Shown: positions 10,706 through 22,696, counted from the first letter of the stretch. The stretch: DNA of 64,000 nt from Tetrapyrgos nigripes (GCA_013368315.1 JAACJM010000034.1:62001-126000), one strand, 5' to 3'. Numbers and translations are program-made. The notes: generated from the letters alone by a model not told the origin.

Positions 10706-11122
10706 ATTACTAGTGACTACCACCAGGGTATTCTCCGCCTATTATGGGTCCAAAGAAGGCCTCCAGGCTACTATGCGAAGTCTCCAAACAGTCGTTCATC
10801 ATAGTCGAGAAAATCAGATTCCAAACCTGTTTTACAATAGCGTGTGTGATTTCGCTTTCTTAATCCGTTTGAACTTAGTTTTTAGGCTATCATGGGATCT
10901 TTGGCACTAAATAACCATTGTTTTGAGTGCCTACAGTAGAGTGATGGCTGATTACTTGTCCGCTGTGGACTCGTTTCCCAAATCGCCAAAGCAACAAATC
11001 ATCCGTTATCATAGGCTGCTGATTAATTGGCAACCCGAATTCCGAAGAAGTAGAGAGTACTTCAGGTGACGCAGCAGTGGATTCTTGACCCCTGCAACCC
11101 GAAACCCGCTGAAACCAAAACC
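10706..11122 (+). promoter_or_regulatory. Promoter region of SDR copy 1
   Basis: Directly precedes the first SDR start codon and is repeated at 10153-10697; a short tail of it (GGATTCTTGACCCC, then AACCCGAAACC-like bases) is also found before SDR copy 2 at about 12948-12988. Shared sequence in front of the genes suggests conserved promoter elements. No canonical TATA box was assigned. Confidence 0.55.
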
Positions 11123-12386
11123 ATGGCCATCGCAAACAACCTCCAGTCCCTCCAGTCCCTCAAGTCCTTCCACACCAATAACTTATCAGGTAGAGTAGCC
11201 CTGGTCACAGGCGGCGGAACAGGAGTGTAAGCAAGCCATTTTCCTCCATTCTGCTGTTGTTGTACAGCTCAATAACCGTCCGCGCTTTTTTTTTTTACAT
11301 AGTGGGCTGACGATCGCTCGTGGATTCGTCGCAAACGGCGCAAAAGTATACATCACAGGTCGTAGAGAAGATGTTTTGAAGCAGGCTGCAGAACAGACTG
11401 TTGGGCTTATCCCGTATGTCCACCTATCTTTTCATATCAATTCGGATACACGACTTACGGCTAGCCTATGCCTATGATGTAATGCACAGTCTGAAAATGG
11501 ATATCAGAGACAAGGAGTCAATTGCTCATGCAGCAGGTATCTTGGAGAGAGAAGAAGGGAAGTTGGATGTACTGGTCAACAAGTATGTCTCCCCGCGGAG
11601 TTGTACCCTCTATTCTTAATTTACAGTCCTATTTCTTCCTTTCTTGCTTCAAATTTCTCCAGCGCAGGAATCGTCACCCCAGTCTCACCATTCCTATCAG
11701 ACAAGTCCACTCCCAAAAACAGCAGACTCGGATTGTCTCTCTTTCAATCCGAATCATCGGAAGACTGGCAGAACGCTTTTGCAACCAATACCATTGCCCC
11801 ATTTTTCACTACGACAGGCTTCTCCGACCTGCTAGAGAAAGGAGCTCGTATGCGAGGTGACCATGCAACTTCAAGCGTAATCAACATTTCGAGTGCAGCT
11901 GGTTCTTTCCATTCCTCCCTCAATTCGGTGAGTATTTTTAGGGTGTACGTCAGGTACAAACTTTGAGTACTGACTGATGGCTTTCGCTTGGAAGATCGCG
12001 TACGGAACGACAAAAGCTGGTCTAGACCATCTCACAGGAACTTTGGCACGCGAATTTGCTATCCACAAAGTACCTGTCCGAGTCAATGGGATCGCGCCAG
12101 GACCGTTTCCGTCCGAAATAACAGGAATTCCAGAGGAGATTGATAGACAGATCAAAGAGGGTACATTCTTCTGTGGGACTGTTCTTCCGCCCATTGAACG
12201 ATCTGGAAGGTACGTTCTCAAAGATAGACTATGCCTAACACTTCCAATGCTGATAAAATTCGTGTATTTGTGTTTAGGGAGGAGGAGATTACTTCCGCTG
12301 TAGTATGGTTGGCTTCAGATGGAGGCGCATTTACGAATGGTGTGACTTTGCGTATTGATGGGGGCCTTGCTCTTGTTACTCCCTGA
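11123..12386 (+). CDS. Short-chain dehydrogenase/reductase, tandem copy 1
   Basis: An NAD(P)(H)-dependent oxidoreductase of the classical SDR type; the substrate cannot be told from sequence. The start MAIANNLQSL gives five introns and about 300 residues. The nucleotide-binding turn TGGGTGVG spans intron 1 (gtaagc to catag). Then follow the NNAG motif (spanning the intron ending ctccag near 11660), the catalytic Ser in NISSAAGSF, and the YxxxK motif in IAYGTTKAGLDHL just after the intron ending ttggaag. A PG motif (NGIAPGPFPSE) and the C-terminal RIDGGLALVTP close the fold, with TGA at 12384-12386. The GRRED segment after the second strand fits NADP(H) preference (inference). Introns and exons match copy 2 one for one. 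Confidence 0.92.
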
Positions 12387-12988
12387 GATTAGTGTGGAAG
12401 ATACAAAGTAATCAACAGCGTTAACGATAACGACAATGACTATTGCTCGAATTTTCCGGTTCTTGTCAGGGAGCATTGCAAGTGATGATTCCTCTCCAGC
12501 AAACCAACCAAATTGATTTCCCTCCGGACGTGTCTTTACTTGACTTCCTGACCTGCAACCACGACTTCGTCTACACCGCGAAAATCCAGCTGTGTCAGGC
12601 ACCCGTCGCGAACGCGCTCGCTGTCATATCCGTCAACGTCCGCTTCCCATAAATAACGACGCCATTCAGGGCCAGACTCACCACCGACTAGATCTATTGT
12701 ATTGCAGAATGCTAGCGTCACCCAAACGACCTCTGAGGACCTCCGAACATCACAGCAGAATCCCACACTTCCCGAACTCTCTATTCGCATTCCCAAGAAC
12801 GCAAGCTGCTACAATCATGTATCTCCTTGAATCGATCTCGACTTTGAATGAAGAGTGAACTCAGGTGAACTCTCGCTGCTCGGATTGTGAAGCGAGCAAC
12901 CCCACCCTGCCACAGTGTATACATTTATTACACCGTCGTGCAGAGGATTCTTGACCCCAGCGACCCGAAAACTGCTAAAACCAACACC
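12387..12988. other. Spacer between the two SDR genes
   Basis: Its first part (TTAGTGTGGAAGATACAAAG and GCATTGCAAGTGATGATTCC) is repeated downstream of SDR copy 2 at about 14239-14310, so the duplicated unit includes the 3' flank. The middle, about 12540-12900, has no recognisable gene. The last 40 bp match the promoter tail of copy 1. Confidence 0.6.
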
Positions 12989-14238
12989 ATGGCCATCGCA
13001 GACGACCTCCAGTCCCTCAAGTCCTTCCACACCAATAACTTATCAGGTAGAGTAGCCCTGATCACAGGCGGCGGAACAGGAGTGTAAGCAAGCCATTTTT
13101 CTCCATCTTGCCGTTTTTGTACAGCTCAATAACAGTTCGCGCTTTTTCTACATAGTGGACTGACGATCGCTCGTGGATTCGTCGCAAACGGCGCAAAAGT
13201 ATACATCACAGGTCGTAGAGAGGATGTCTTGAAGCAGGCTGCAGAACAGACTGTTGGGCTTATCCCGTATGTCCACCTATCTTTTCACATCAATTCGGAT
13301 ACACGACTTACGGCTAGCCTGTGCCTATGATATGATGCACAGTCTAAAAATGGATATCAGAGACAACGAGTCAATTGCTCATGCAGCAGGTATCTTGGAG
13401 AGAGAAGAAGGGAAGTTGGATGTACTGGTCAACAAGTATGTCTTCCTTGGAGTTGTACCCCCTCCGACTTAACTCACAGTCCTATTTCTTCCCTTCTCGC
13501 TTCAAATTTCTACAGTGCAGGAGTCGTCACCCCAGCCTCGCCATTCCTATCAGACAAGTCCGCTCCCAAAAACAGCAGACTCGGATTGTCTCTCTTTCAA
13601 TCCGAATCATCGGAAGACTGGCAGAACGCTTTTGCAACCAATACCATTGCCCCATTTTTCACTACGACAGGCTTCTCCGACCTGCTAGAGAAAGGAGCTC
13701 GTATGCGAGGTGACCATGCAACTTCAAGCGTGATCAACATTTCGAGTGCAGCTAGTTCTTTCCATTCCTCCCTCAATTCGGTAGGTATTTAGGGTGTACG
13801 GTCAGGTACAAATTTTGACTACTGACTAATGGCTTTCGCTTGGAAGATCGCGTACGGAACGACAAAAGCCGGTCTAGACCATCTTACAGGAACTCTGGCA
13901 CGCGAATTTGCTATCCACAAAGTACCCGTCCGAGTTAATGGGATCGCTCCAGGACTTTTTCCGTCCGAAATAACAGGAGTCCAAGAGGAGATTGATAGAC
14001 AGATCAAAGAGGGTACATTCCGCCGTGGGACTGTTCTTCCGCCCATTGAGCGATCTGGGAGGTACGTTCTCAACGATAGACTATGTCTAATGCTTCCAAT
14101 GCTGATAAAATTCGTGTATTTGTGTTTAGGGGGGAGGAGATAGCTTCCGCTGCGGTATGGTTGGCTTCAGACGGAGGCGCATATACGAATGGTGTGACTT
14201 TGCGTATTGATGGGGGCCTTGCTCTTGTTACTCCCTGA
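12989..14238 (+). CDS. Short-chain dehydrogenase/reductase, tandem copy 2
   Basis: A near twin of the gene at 11123-12386 with the same introns at the same places. The start MAIADDLQSLKSF lacks a short repeated LQSLQSLK stretch present in copy 1. TGGGTGVG (cofactor turn), NNAG, NISSAASSF (catalytic Ser), IAYGTTKAGL (Tyr and Lys) and RIDGGLALVTP are all intact, so it should be an active enzyme. Differences are mostly scattered substitutions (for example VSPFLSDKST against ASPFLSDKSA, and SGREEEITSA against SGRGEEIASA). That pattern fits a recent tandem duplication followed by divergence, without decay. Intron sequences also align, so the copying was at DNA level. Confidence 0.92.
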
Positions 14239-15808
14239 GATTAGTGTGGAAGATACAAAGGAATCAAGAGCATTGCAAGTGATGATTCCTCTCCAGCAAA
14301 CCAACCAGATCTACTTGAACCTTACCAGTGATTTCTATGCTCTTGAATGTAAGACTGTAGCATCTTCCTGCAAATTTCTCCTTGATCAAAAGATTTTCCA
14401 TGATCATTGATATGCAAGGCATATTCCTCCAGCTCCAAGAATGGCAATATGGACCTGTTTGGTTTTACACAGGATGTTAACCGCTTCTTCCACAAGGTTG
14501 GATCTGCCAGTGAAGGCAGCTAGAGCTTGAAGTGTTCAGGTTTAAAGAAGCAGATCACTGAAAATATGAGAATTAGATGAAAATCTTGTTAATGGTCATT
14601 GGTAGGCTCATACATACTCTGCTGTAATTTCCTGGAATGAAGATTCCATTGGTCAGACATCTACATTTTTTGTCAAAATATGATTTATTATTCACCTTTG
14701 GTTTGCTAACTTTGCTTTCTGGCAGATCTGCAAATAATTTGGTTAAATATCATCCTATTGAGCCTATTGATCTGAATATTCTGTTTAATTAATTACTGGT
14801 AATGTATGCATCTCACCCAATATTAGTGATACTGTAGTATTTCGACTGTATGACCAGCCACTTTGGTGTGTGACGCGGTTCTTTTGTTCCATGACATGAC
14901 CTAATTACTATATTTGGAAAGTTGCTAGCATTGCCAGCACTCCCGCGGCCCTTTTTTGGTAATAACCAGTGCAAGGCCAGCCCCTGCGGGGTGGCAAAGC
15001 CCACTACCATCAGCGCCGGTGAGTCCTCATTAGCCACAGTGTAAGGAAACTTAATCAGAGAATGAATAATGTTGGTAATTAAATATGTAAGGAATGACCA
15101 ACAAGGTGTAACTAAAAACAAGTTCATCAAATCACCAATGTAGCCTTCCTACTCCCCAGAAAAGTGATCTGGACTTCAACAGGTCCCATTACACCAGTAA
15201 GGCACAAGTTATCATTGTTTCCCATTTCCTCAAGCATTTTGGAAATACCAATGACAACATTGGAATCATAGTATTGGAAGTAATAGTGACGTTCGAAACA
15301 CGTCCGATAGTTCACATACACACCAGCAAAATGTCCTGAGAATCACTACTCAGATACAACTTAGATTTCTCTGAGATATATCACGTTAGACTACAACTCA
15401 TTTCCCATCTTGCTGTCTGAACCATTAGAACTTTGCTATAATACATGTTTTTGCAAGTCAGGGTATCTTGATCCCATGATAATTCCTATATTTTATCAGA
15501 ATTGAGCCAACGGCATCTTGAATGCATCACCAATATGTGGTATCTGTTCTTATTGCATCTTGGGAGATATGACTGGGATACAGCATCGATATGATTCCCT
15601 GTTTGCATCATATCACCATTATAAAATCCAAGATGCAATATAAATTTCCAAACGTGTTATATTTCTGCGTATGCGATACCTACCAATATATTTTCTTTAT
15701 CATGTTGTATCAGTGTTGTATCAGCGTGATATATCCTTACAGCTTGATAACTTTGTCTACATGCATTACATTCTTCACTATCAGATCACATTTCTTGTTT
15801 TTCAGTGC
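14239..15808. other. AT-rich stretch with unrecognised coding-like segments
   Basis: After a piece of duplicated SDR 3' flank (to about 14310), nothing matches a known gene. On the minus strand, 15321-15127 (ISKMLEEMGNNDNLCLTG) and 15130-14813 (ALMVVGFATPQGLALHWLLP) read like coding exons, but no family is recognised. They may be remains of an element or captured gene in which the Plavaka transposon landed. A short inverted pair, ATTGCATCTTGG and CCAAGATGCAAT, lies at about 15555 and 15628. Confidence 0.35.
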
Positions 15809-15825
15809 ATCAGTATTTTAACAGA

Positions 15826-15895
15826 TTACTGGTAACTGGTTTCAACTGGTGCACTGGTTTTTTGAGCTGCGCCAGCACACCAGCTACCAGTTCAC
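15826..15895. repeat. Left subterminal ACTGG repeat cluster
   Basis: ACTGG or CCAGT occurs about eight times in 70 bp (for example TTACTGGTAACTGG, ACTGGTGCACTGG, ACCAGCTACCAG). Such arrays are the usual transposase-binding sites of CACTA-type elements. A matching cluster lies near the other end. Confidence 0.8.
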
Positions 15896-15963
15896 CAGTA
15901 AATTTGGAATTATTGTACACATTGAAAATGTAAGTTATGGTAGTCCTACTAGTATCACAATAA

Positions 15964-18900
15964 CTATGTTTCAGCCAATAAAAACTCATGCAAATGTATG
16001 GAAACAAACTTGTTCACATAGAAAGCTGGAAATGAAGTAAAAGCAAACTCATACTGAAACCCCTCTGCCAACGCACGTCTTCCAAAAACAGGTAGAAGGT
16101 GGCATGCCTGTGCTATAGAATCCACATTGATGACCTCTAGTGTCCGTCTCCCTCGTCCATCAAACTCAGGTCTAACCACCCACATTCCCGTTTCCCAGTC
16201 AGGTTCATCAGACTCCAACCTAAACCAATTGACTAGAGCACACTCATGCCATTTGCCATCAATGACGAATGAGAAGAATAGCAAGACACAGGCTATAGTC
16301 ATTCCTCCCATCAGCATGCTTTCTTGGGTGTCAACAAATACTGTATCATATCGTGCGTGAAGATTCCACCAACGAGGGTGAGAACGAATACGCTCTCGAT
16401 GCATTCCACCTGCCCCGCATATATCACTAGGGGCATAAAAATGTGCAATGGCAGAATGAGACTTTGATGGATGATGGAGGAAGTGGACAGTGATCAACAG
16501 TGTCTGGCTGGGCAGCATTGGGATGATAGAATGACCACAGGTAATGTTGAAGAGCTGTGACGAGCTCAGGAATGCGTATATGGGCAGCGAGCATTAGTGC
16601 TGAAGACAGATAGCCTCGAGCTATATCAAATTAATACTTATTAGCATATGACCAAGCAACAAAACATTGATATGCACCTGGAGTAGCTGCCAAATGCACA
16701 GACGCTGTGGTTGCTGGTCCAGACTCTGGACCCAAATCAAACTCTTCATTTGCTTCCTTGTCATCCTCGTCAACTTCGCCAGCAGCAGGTGGAATCTCTC
16801 CACTCATCATCAGACTCTCATAAGCAGCAGTCGTACCCCACCTCATCCCTTGTTTGTACAGCCATCGCTCCATAGCAACCATCTTGTCTGTCTGGGTGAC
16901 ACTACAGATCATCTGGTCAAGCGCATTGAACCAACTTGACTGCCACCAAGTTTCCTTCACAGCCTTGATATGCTTGGACTCGGTAATTGAAGTACAGAGT
17001 CCGTTTGGTGATTCAAATAAACGTATACCACGAGGGTAATGCATAAGAGTGTGTTGACAGGGAAGGGATATGCTTTCCTAGACTCCAGTGTCAATGAAGA
17101 TTTGTCGGTGATGATGAAAGTCTTTGAGAAGTTGTTGCAGGAAATCAAGGTCATCAGATGTGTGCGCATTGCGACATGCAAGGTAGCAGAAATCTAGGAA
17201 TGTTGAGATGGCCTTCACCATGCTAGACAGTATGTAGCCAGCAATGGCAGATATGTACACCTGTTGACATTAAGACATGAATGAAAGGGTATGTAAATGG
17301 CATTACCTTCATCAACACCTTCATATCATCTCCAGTCCATTGTGAAAAATCATGCCCATCTGGGAAGGTGGGCACTGCATTTAGTCTAATAGTGATTAGA
17401 GGTTTAGTAATAGTAACAAATGAAAAATTGGAATCATACCTTTGGTTTATATCCTTCAAAATCTCCTCTGCCTCCAGTTTCTCATTGGCCAACTTCACAT
17501 AGTCTGTGACCCACTCGACAAGGTGGTCCATAAATGTTCCCTTGATAGCTTGGTGCAGTAGGTCTGGCGACATAAGCTCATGAATGTCAGCCCGAGGAAA
17601 GCCATGTGTAAATGGCTGTATAAAAAGAAACAATCAAATTTTGAGCATTGACCACAACATATAACATACCACAGTGTCAGTTCGATAACCATAATCATCC
17701 CATGCAATGCAAGCAGGGAGTTGGTTGACGATGATGTCCATCATCTCCTTGGTTCGGCGAATACCACCTGGGCAATCTAAATTGTCGGGTGGGTTCTGAC
17801 ACCTTCACGAACAATCATTAAACTCAAGACGAAGCATCAGAGATATACACACTCACTTTGGACAATGCCCAGACACAATCCCTGAGAGCAAAACCTGTTC
17901 AGGATAGTCAGCAATATACAGTCCAATACCATATACCACTCGTCGGTAGTGACCGTCTGGACAGCAAATGACTTCAGGAGTTGTCATGCTGGTGCGTAAG
18001 GGCTTGAAGAGTTCCACAAGGCAGGCATGATACATCTGCCAGATAAATGCCTGATACTCGGGTTTCTTTTGCTGGCTTTTGGTAGCTAGAATCAAATACA
18101 AAGTCAGCAAGGATGATAATAATCCAACGTAAAGGGTATAACTCACTCTTTGGTATGACGAGAAAAGCAACCAACGAGATCCCAAAAGGGTGAGTTTGAC
18201 GTGTTACGTTTGTGAGGTTGCAGGGGCTTGCATAGATGGGATGGTATTCTTGATGACCAGTAGCAACAGAGACTGTTGTCTTATCGGACCCAGCAGCGAA
18301 AGGAACAAACATAGATCCATGTGTAGCTGGGTCCTGAGCAATGACATCCTAACAGAAATGTGAGTAAGAAAATTGAGAATGTAGACACTATTAGACTTAC
18401 TGCTTGCTTCCAAGCCCAATCTCCGGACATTACATTAGACCATAGTCGTTGGCCACAGCTGTTGAACTGGTGATATGGAACTTTGTTGAAGGTTGAGGAT
18501 GTAAAGAAGTCCTTCTCTTGCATTTGCTAAAGAAAAAGCTGCCAAAGGTCCCGCTGTAAAATTTGTAGGTCTGTGTCATCCAGAGCGCAGGTGTTGGTGG
18601 TTGAGGTCCATTATAAGATATTTCATGGGTTTTCCATGGAACATTTATGACAGTATAAAGCTGGTTGGTGTTGTTGTACTGAAAGCTGTGTGTATTGGCA
18701 CCATGTTTGATAGCTTGCGCAGTCTGTAAGTCAAGAGCCTCCCGAATCTCATTAGCTGATGACTGGCACTTGACAAAGTGACAGTATGTGAAATCGAACT
18801 CAAGTCAGTCAGCAAATGGTTCCCAAGCTTCAGAGGTGTGAGCTTCAGGTTGTGGTGGTTGAGGTTGTGGCAGTGTCCCTGCTGGAAGTGCATGGCCATG

Positions 18901-19130
18901 TTCGTCGGTTGGTATGGCTGAGAAGAATAACTACTAATTAGTCAAGACCAGAAAAATAGAAACGAAGACGTACCAGTGAGGTGAGGATGCATGTCATCAT
19001 GAAAACGCTCCCCATCGCTGCTCTCAGGATCCTGCATTACTTCTCTATGCTCAGAGTTTTGATGGATTTTGTAGCCTGAAGCGGATCGAAGGACTTGGGG
19101 GCACTTGGGACAGGGCCAGCACTTGTGCAT
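15964..19130 (-). pseudogene. Plavaka transposase, probably inactivated
   Basis: Multi-exon gene read downward from about 19130, where MHKCWPCPKCPQ begins an N-terminal C2H2 finger (CPKC, then KIHQNSEH). The DDE/RNase H-like core follows: GSDKTTVSVATG (first Asp) near 18.27 kb, CCPDGHYRRVVYGIGLYIADY near 17.93 kb, HCPKC across an intron, and the diagnostic FPRADIHELMSPDLLHQ near 17.58 kb. Later blocks are FDFCYLACRNAHT-like sequence near 17.19 kb, SPNGLCTSITESKHIKAVK near 17.0 kb, RRTLEVINVDSIAQACHLLP near 16.13 kb, and FYVNKFVSIHLHE near the stop. A TAG at about 17078-17080 breaks the frame between IFIDTG and ESISLPCQH, where relatives read through. Exon joins elsewhere are plausible but unverified. 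Confidence 0.85.
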
Positions 19131-19321
19131 CAAGAAAGAAGTAACAGAAAAGTAGTCATTGTTTGTTGAGTACAAATACCACACTAAAATTTCTCCCTAA
19201 CAACAGTAACACATCACTCTCTAGCCATGAGCATGCGTCATCGAGCAGCCCCAGCTGCCAACCTTTCTAGTCCTTCCCACCACCTGACATTATCAAAGAT
19301 GCTGGCGATCTGAGCACTGCA

Positions 19322-21843
19322 ATGGATGTTGATGAGCAGTCACCTCCATCTGAGGGCATGGCCAAACGTGGAGGTAGAGGTGGCAAACAAGGTGGTAGAG
19401 GTTGCAAACAAGGTGGTAGAGGTTGCAAACAAGGTGGTAGAGGTGGCGAACAAGGTGGTAGAGGTAGTGGTGGTCGTGGTAGAGGTATTAGTGGTCATGG
19501 TAGAGGTAGTGGTGGTCGTGGTAGAGGTAGTAGTGGTCATGGTAGAGGTAGTGGTGGTTGTGGTGGAGGTCGCAGTGGTCACAGTGGATCTCGTGTTGAA
19601 GCTACTGGCAAGTATCACTCATCTTTTGGTTTGAAGTCAGTAATGTCTAATGTCATACACAGATGAAGTTGCACCTGTATGCATGGAACATGCTCAAACC
19701 GATGATAAAAGCAATGAAGACAAGCAGTGACCAGCTAAAAGAGCAAGAAAGAGTATTTTGTCACATTATACACCCTGTCAGACTCTGAAAATACACCCAG
19801 GTAAGAGCGACAAACCTCAATATGTCCAGCCTCAAACCTTCCAGCTTCCCCCACAAGAGAAACAGGGACGTTGACCAGAAGATCCAGATAATGCCCATGT
19901 CCCTCATGCACCAAAGCGTTCGTCGGCTCAAGTTCTTGCAGAAGAAAAGCAGGAGGCATGCGAGGAATACAAAAAAAGTCTTCGTCGTCTCGCTGAGCTG
20001 GAAGTCAACATTGAGGAGCAAGACCAGGAAGAACTGGAGCTGCAAGTCAATAGACGTCTTCCTAGTGAGGATCCAAGTGACGAGGACAAACCTTTTTTGG
20101 ATTTAGAGGATGGAGAGGGTGACAAGGACGTTTTCATTGAGGAAAAACTGCCAACCAAAAAGAAAACAACCCAGGTAAGTAAAACATGCATTACAGAGCA
20201 AAATGCTAATGCTACACACCTTAGCCAAGGAAGAAGAAACCTGCAAAGGGAGAGGTACTTGGCCAAGTCAATGACATGAAGGACGGGGTGAGGAAAGAGC
20301 GAGTGGAGAAAGGATACATCGCTGTTCTTAATATATCATCTGAGCTGTCAACTGACTACTCCCATGTTTCTATTTCAAATTCTCAGCATCTCACAGACCT
20401 GCCAGCAAAGTGCATGTGAATGCCTCTGACACCAGCGGTCTCTTTCCAGACTGGAAAAAGAGAGGAGACCATGAACACCTCAACTTGACGAATGAAGCTG
20501 ACAAGGGTACTAATGGCTTTTCTGTCGACCATGGAGGCATCACTGATGATGACACCATCAGTGACAGACCTGCACTCACAGAAACACCAGCTGGCAACTG
20601 TACCAATAACATGAGTGCTCCAGTTTTAGTGTTTTTTCTTTCTCTTGAAGTACATTTTCAGCTCATCAAATTTACACCCACAGTCACTACTCCCAAACCG
20701 AAAGCTAATAAGGCCCAGGCTCTCCCTCCTACTACCAAATCTGGCTCTACCTCCAAGTCTACCAAAGCGTTGTCTGCCAAATCCAAGACTCCTTCATGTG
20801 CACCTCCATCCACAGTCAAGAATGAAGTCTCGTCGTCCTCTGTTGGAACCAATTCCCCAATTCCAGAGAAAGTTATTCCTATTCCAGACATCAACAAGGG
20901 CAAAATCTGGACAACCAAGGGATGCGACACTTTCAACGCACTGCTGTTCAGCAGCAGCAATCCTTTCAACGATTTCACAGCCAATTCCAAGAGCCTCGTT
21001 CAGGCATGTCAATCTGTCATACCACTGCTCTGGAACAGCGAATATAAGGTGGTAATAGGAGACACAATCTACAAAGTGGTGTGTGCTCTGAGATCTTTGT
21101 TTTCATATCATTGCTAATTAATATTTCTCTTCGCCAGGGCTATAACAAAATCATTGACAAGTGGAGTGACATAGGCAAGAAGGCTCTCCAGGCCATGGAC
21201 AACTTTTTTGCGACAAACGAGTTTGCCAATCGGCCTGAAGAAATACGCAAGTATGCACAATGGGCCCTACAACTGAATGGACCTCTTCTATACAGACGAC
21301 CCGGTGCCATGGGCACAAAGGATGTGAGTTGTCACGTACTCCCAAAGTTGTCTTTTTTAACACTAACCTGGATTGCAGCCTGGACAAGACTCGTGGCTCT
21401 CACCTCATATCATCAAGGTCGTCAAAGCAGCTCTACCATGCTGTGAGAGGTCTGTAATAGACATGGGTATTCCAGTGGGTTTGCTGGGATTGGTGGCTGC
21501 TAAAGTGCGTTCTCTGATCACTCGTTACTGTTCTGTTTACTGATTAGATACTTTTTTATAGCTGGAGTGCGCATTCCGTCTTTACGCCAAGACTGGATGA
21601 AAGGAAAATGATGTTGGTTTCCGAGGGCCACTCGTCAGTGGAGCTGTCCAAGGATATGTGGAGAGTGCGATCAAAAATGTCCAAAGCAAGCCTCAGTGCT
21701 GGGAGCGTATCTTGGAGGCATGTGGGCTGAAAAAAGCAGCTGTTGCAGTGGAGCTGGCAGGTGATTTGGATGATGACATGGATATTTCAGGCTATCGTCA
21801 TATGATAGCAAGTAGTCTGCCTTCTTCACCTACAAAAGCATAG
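19322..21843 (+). pseudogene. Passenger gene of the Plavaka element (unrecognised product)
   Basis: Divergent from the transposase. The first exon (start MDVDEQSPPSEGMAKRGG) encodes a Gly/Arg-rich repeat region, resembling RGG-box RNA- or DNA-binding tails. Later exons encode a charged segment (LDLEDGEGDKDVFIEEKLP) near 20.1 kb and a Ser/Thr/Pro/Lys-rich linker near 20.7 kb. A conserved-looking domain follows at 20.88-21.84 kb (DINKGKIWTTKGCDTFNALL, YNKIIDKWSDIGKKALQAMD, ANRPEEIRKYAQWALQLNGP). A TGA at 21598-21600 interrupts FRLYAKTG before KENDVGFRGPLVSGAVQGY; CGA there would keep the frame. Genes of this sort recur beside Plavaka transposases in basidiomycetes (recollection), but their role is unknown. 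The exon joins between 19.67 and 20.6 kb were not resolved. Confidence 0.55.
19366..19600 (+). repeat. In-frame minisatellite encoding Gly-Arg-Gly repeats
   Basis: An 18-bp unit (GGTGGTAGAGGTTGCAAA and variants) repeats about five times, followed by a 21-bp unit (GGTCATGGTAGAGGTAGT and variants) repeated about five times. The reading frame encodes GGRGxKQ and then GRGSGGRGR/GHGRGS blocks. Confidence 0.85.
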
Positions 21844-21929
21844 TACTAGATGTACAGGCTTCCTCATCTTTTTTTCGGTCTGCAATAATCTAAACACTTT
21901 TTAATGGTCAATTTTGATCTTTTTACATT

Positions 21930-22062
21930 TACTGGTAGCATACAAAATTTTGAAATCAAAGATCTTCTGGTGCTCGAAAAACCCTCACTGGCACCCTGGC
22001 AACTGGCAAGCTGGTATCCACTGGTAATAGCTGGAACTGGCTACTACCAGTGGTCACCAGTA
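21930..22062. repeat. Right subterminal ACTGG repeat cluster
   Basis: Repeats of ACTGG, CTGGCA and CCAGT (CACTGGCACCCTGGCAACTGG, then TACCAGTGGTCACCAG) mirror the left cluster and sit just inside the right terminus at 22078. Confidence 0.8.
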
Positions 22063-22080
22063 ATCTGTGCAATTACTGAT

Positions 22081-22693
22081 GTGGTAGCAAGATTTGGGTG
22101 ATATATTGGCCATCTTGTGCTATAACCTGAATATGATGGACAGGACAGCGCAATGACAGTTATAGCGAAAGACAGGGTATTATTCACATGTGGTGATTCT
22201 CAGGACATTTTGCTGGTGCAGCTCTCAAAACAGCAGAGAGGATCGAGGAGCACAAATAAGCCCCAAATAGGAAAGGAACATGTGGCAAGTGCTTCTTTGT
22301 TGCAAAACAAACTTACCACATGTTCAGCGTGGGACAACACACACCCAAAAAGGAAAGCAGCACGTGATGCGTGCAGAATTAGCATAAAATCGACTGCATT
22401 TGAGAGGTAAAACCCACTACCTATATGGTAGCAGGAATAAAACACTCAAAAAAGCCTCTGTGATGCGTTACTCAATACCAAATTGACCATGACTGAGGGG
22501 CCCTGTGATGTGTTACGCAGTCATGTGGTCAAAATAGTAATACTACAGTAGTTGAGCCCACCATATGGTTGTGATGAGCTCCAGTAAAGAAAAGATTCTG
22601 GCTTGTGCTAGTTTGATCTAGTCTCTTATAAACAGACAGTATCAGCGATCATTGAAATGATGCGATAGCAGTCTGTCATCAAAGCAGGGGTTT
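22081..22693. other. Stretch between the Plavaka and Harbinger elements
   Basis: No gene recognised. It contains two GTGATG(C/T)GTTAC motifs about 50 bp apart (near 22462 and 22508) and a TACTGTAGTATT-like string in inverse orientation near 22541-22556; a similar string occurs at about 14830-14842. That could mean both flanks belong to one older element split by the Plavaka insertion, but the match is weak. Confidence 0.3.
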
Positions 22694-22696
22694 TTA

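Larger units (their letters stand above)
15811..22078. mobile_element. Plavaka-class (CACTA-like) DNA transposon, 6.3 kb
   Basis: The ends are inverted: 15811 begins CAGTATTTTAACAGATTACT, and the complement of the right end begins CAGTAATTGCACAGATTACT, 19 of 22 bases alike. AT stands on both sides (15809-15810 and 22079-22080), a 2-bp duplication. The CAGTA terminus resembles the CACTA signature of the CMC superfamily. Inside each end are clustered ACTGG/CCAGT subterminal repeats. The minus strand carries a Plavaka-type transposase and the plus strand an opposed second gene. Both genes have stop codons in conserved stretches, so this copy is probably dead. Confidence 0.85.

Noticed and set aside
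19340..19618. A Thr/Ser-rich ORF antisense to the RGG repeat
   Set aside because: It is only the complement of the minisatellite; the plus frame has a proper start and continues into further exons.
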